From assembly GCA_014898425.1 (NCBI GenBank), contig RCSZ01000002.1, positions 1,798,001 to 1,862,000 of the forward strand: DNA of 64,000 bases, read 5' to 3'. Positions within the stretch are counted from its first letter, which is position 1. Every line of letters starts with the position of its first letter. Source of the stretch: Botryotinia globosa (taxonomy: Eukaryota; Ascomycota; Leotiomycetes; Helotiales; Sclerotiniaceae). A program made the position numbers and the translations under genes. This document shows, piece after piece, positions 62,030-64,000 of the stretch. The notes beneath the pieces are model-generated. The model saw nothing but the letters and a program-made list of their open reading frames with translations, did no database searches and had not been told where the DNA came from.

Positions 62030-62458
62030 ATGTCTTATTCATCATACAGTTCTGGCTCAGCTACATGGCAAGAGAAGCTCGAAGGTAATGAAGCAATTCG
62101 TGCTATGAATACTGAACATCAAATTGACTAATTCCCTCAAGAGAGATGTCGCGAGGCACAAATTCGTCCTCCAATATTTCAGATCGTGTCAGATAGAAGA
62201 GGTAATGTTACTTCACCCTCCACTCAAGACCGAGTCTCCAGATAACCGACTCTAACACTTGTTTCAGGTGGACGAACAGCATGGTCCAGCACAGTAACTG
62301 TACAGGGCCAGAATATCTCTGCACGATACTGGTACGATGGGCAGTACGTCAACAATGCGAAAGAGGATGCAGCAGAAGTGGCACTCAATCGTTTGAGTGG
62401 ATCGAGCCCAACCTCACCTATCCAAAGTCGAATGGGTGGTAATTTCAACATGACCTAG
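62030..62458 (+). CDS. small dsRNA-binding-domain protein, 101 aa
   Basis: Three exons (62030-62084, 62142-62201, 62268-62458), each with good GT..AG ends, close to 101 aa. It consists of a short Ser/Tyr tail (MSYSSYSSGSATWQEKL) and a single double-stranded-RNA-binding fold: PPIFQIVSDRRGGRTAW for the first strands, STVTVQGQNISARYWYDG for the hairpin, and NNAKEDAAEVALNRL for the last helix (the A-K-x-x-A-A-x-x-A-L signature). Introns fall within the tail and the first strand. Single-domain dsRBD proteins of this size occur in filamentous fungi, but their role is not established as far as I know; a link to RNA silencing is inference. The C-terminus is a short disordered Ser/Pro tail (SGSSPTSPIQSRMGG). 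Confidence 0.85.
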
Positions 62459-63182
62459 AACTCCCGACACTGCGGCCGACGATTCAATTTGGCCTGTAGG
62501 ATAAGAGATGATAATAGGATGATTTGCCGTTTGCTGCAGCTTCGGCAAGGATGGGCGAATGCCAATAACAATAATACTTCAGGCGTCGGATGGTTTTCGC
62601 CGTGGATTTTCACAGGACAGCAAGGGCGCTGGAGTTTGAATGCGTACATGTTATTCCCAACAGTTTTGCGGATGTGTTTTTCTTCTTGGGAGGTGGTGTG
62701 GAAAAGCTTGTTTTTTTTTTGCGATATGGAATATCTTTTATCTCTTTGAATCATGGAATGATTCCAGAACTTGTTACTAGCAATAAAAGTGGATGTTCTC
62801 TTTGAATTATTAAGATATGAAATGAATTAGATACTCACTTACACATCGATTTATGACCTGTGTGGTGGTTTTTTAAGTGAAGTTCTTACTATCAAGTGTG
62901 CAAAAGTAGAGGTCGACGCCGTCACAGGGACTCGATGTCACCGTAACACATATCAAAGTCCATAAATGAGTTAAGGCATTGTTCTAGCCCTGATCCATGT
63001 TGTTTGACAAGAATATTCAGACCCAGCGTTATGGTTCTGTGGTTCAGCCCAAGAAAGATCGTCATTGCCCAAGATGAATTTGATGCCTTATTAGGCAGCC
63101 ACACGAAATTTTGGTTAGTGCATCCATTCGAAGTTGATATCAAGTGCGGAGAAAGTATCTGGATTTCACAACATCCACAACC
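62459..63182. other. intergenic
   Basis: 724 bp. 3' region of the dsRBD gene and promoter of the ribosomal protein gene. Open frames on both strands here are not convincing. Confidence 0.5.
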
Positions 63183-64000
63183 ATGCCTCCACGATTGAAC
63201 TTTCACAGCGCAAGCAGGTCACTGACCATTCGACCACGAACAGTTGTCGCACCTCGAAATCCTGCTTTCTTCAAAATTACCCCGGCAGCACGTCGAGGTT
63301 TCGCAGAGGGAAAGCAACCTCCAAGAAATGGATCTGATGAGGATGTAGCTGGCCACGTCAGTGAAGAGGCAAGAGACATGGCTGAAATCACTGGGGAGAC
63401 TCCTCCTGATATGGGAAAGAGTACAAATGTTCAAGAGGTATTTACGTTCTTTTCTGGGGTCCAATTTCGCCAATCGTTTTTGAAAAATGAAGAAGGATTG
63501 TGATACCAGAGAATGACAGTTACTAACCAAAGACACAGATTCTTAAGAGAGACCAAGAGGGAAAGGATAAGGCTCCAGAAGTTATCAAAGAAGTTATCAA
63601 AGATACTCAATCCGCGTCTGCACTCTCCCAAGAAATCTCCTTTGCCCATCTCATGGCTCTTGGCCGTCTCGGTCATTTGGAAAATGGCGCGAATCCCTCC
63701 GATCTTACAATCGATGGTCACAAGTTTGGACTTCCAGAACTACCAATTCCTTCGAACAACAACCTCAAATATAGATACGATCCCGTCGTTTCGCAGGTCA
63801 CGAACATGATGATGCAGCATGGCAAGAAGAGTGTTGCCCAGAGGGTAGGCTCGTTAGTTCTTTCTTTTGCGTTACTCGCTGCGCATGGGATTTATGTTAT
63901 GATATTGCAGGATGATTTGCTAATCTACGATGTTTTCAATGCAGAACATGTCCTTCATATTAAACCATCTCCGAACCGCCTCCCCACCCACACCCAACCC
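63183..64000 (+). CDS. RSM7: mitochondrial small-subunit ribosomal protein uS7m (Rsm7), 5' part
   Basis: Mitochondrial ribosome protein that binds 3'-domain 12S/15S-type rRNA. Exons 63183-63437, 63539-63844 and 63945 to the window edge are visible. The N-terminus is a basic mitochondrial targeting sequence (PPRLNFHSASRSLTIRPRTV, RRGFAEG). The linker EVIKEVIKDT comes from a near-perfect 11-nt duplication. The core begins with GHKFGLPELPIPSNNNLKYR, YDPVVSQVTNMMMQHGKKSV and AQRNMSFILNHLRTA, the start of the S7 fold (DPV...N..M..GKK). The gene continues to the right of the window; roughly half of the expected protein is visible. Confidence 0.93.

Overview
The window is nuclear DNA from a filamentous ascomycete. 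Genes are 1-4 kb, on both strands, and split by short introns (mostly about 45-120 nt, GT..AG with CTAAC/CTGAC-like branch sites). The proteins are typical of Pezizomycotina: a QDE-2-type Argonaute, a fused Nup98-Nup96 nucleoporin, fungal Sec3, epsin, Srp40 and a fungal 2-nitropropane dioxygenase. From memory of homologues the best guess is Leotiomycetes, probably Sclerotiniaceae (Botrytis/Sclerotinia/Monilinia relatives). That assignment is inference and was not searched.

Layout. 1-1086 (-) is the 5' part of a 14-TM MFS drug/toxin exporter that runs off the left edge. A 2.5 kb gene-poor stretch leads to an Argonaute (3556-6760, +) with an RGG-repeat N-terminus. Next come a small secreted-protein locus that looks frame-broken (7757-8460), an uncharacterised 349-aa protein (10112-11348, +) and a conserved 586-aa membrane protein (12386-14242, -). 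16389-22840 (-) encodes a 1975-aa Nup98-Nup96 precursor. Centrin Cdc31 (24231-25037, +) and epsin (25928-27812, -) are convergent. A mitochondrial EngB/Mrx8 GTPase (28937-30052, -) and the ATP-synthase assembly factor Fmc1 (30242-30577, +) share a 189-bp divergent promoter. Two uncharacterised proteins (32460-36312, +; 36840-38162, -), a monocarboxylate-type MFS transporter (39136-40625, -) and exocyst Sec3 (41293-45892, -) follow. Srp40/Nopp140 (46671-48122, +) is divergent from Sec3. Then come an ADGF/adenosine-deaminase-like enzyme with a GC-AG intron (49319-51328, +), a 4-TM unknown protein (53187-54638, +), a decayed gene copy (55481-56376, +), a nitronate monooxygenase (58241-59474, -), a 101-aa dsRNA-binding-domain protein (62030-62458, +) and the 5' part of mitochondrial ribosomal protein uS7m (63183-end, +).

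How the genes relate. This is mostly a housekeeping neighbourhood: nuclear pore, nucleolus, spindle pole, endocytosis, exocytosis, mitochondrial translation and ATP synthase. There is no operon-like or metabolic-cluster logic. The accessory-looking parts are the left arm (exporter, empty DNA, Argonaute, broken secreted protein) and 54.6-62 kb (pseudogene, orphan open frames, sparse genes). I saw no transposon, CRISPR array, rRNA or complete tRNA. I found no clearly new multi-gene system. The most checkable oddities are the Nup98/96 cleavage site and its weak intron, the repeat-expanded Argonaute tail with a DDD-type active site, the GC-AG intron, and the multiply broken gene copy.

Exon boundaries were worked out by hand from splice signals and frame closure. 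Every complete multi-exon model given closes in frame, except the two loci marked as pseudogenes.
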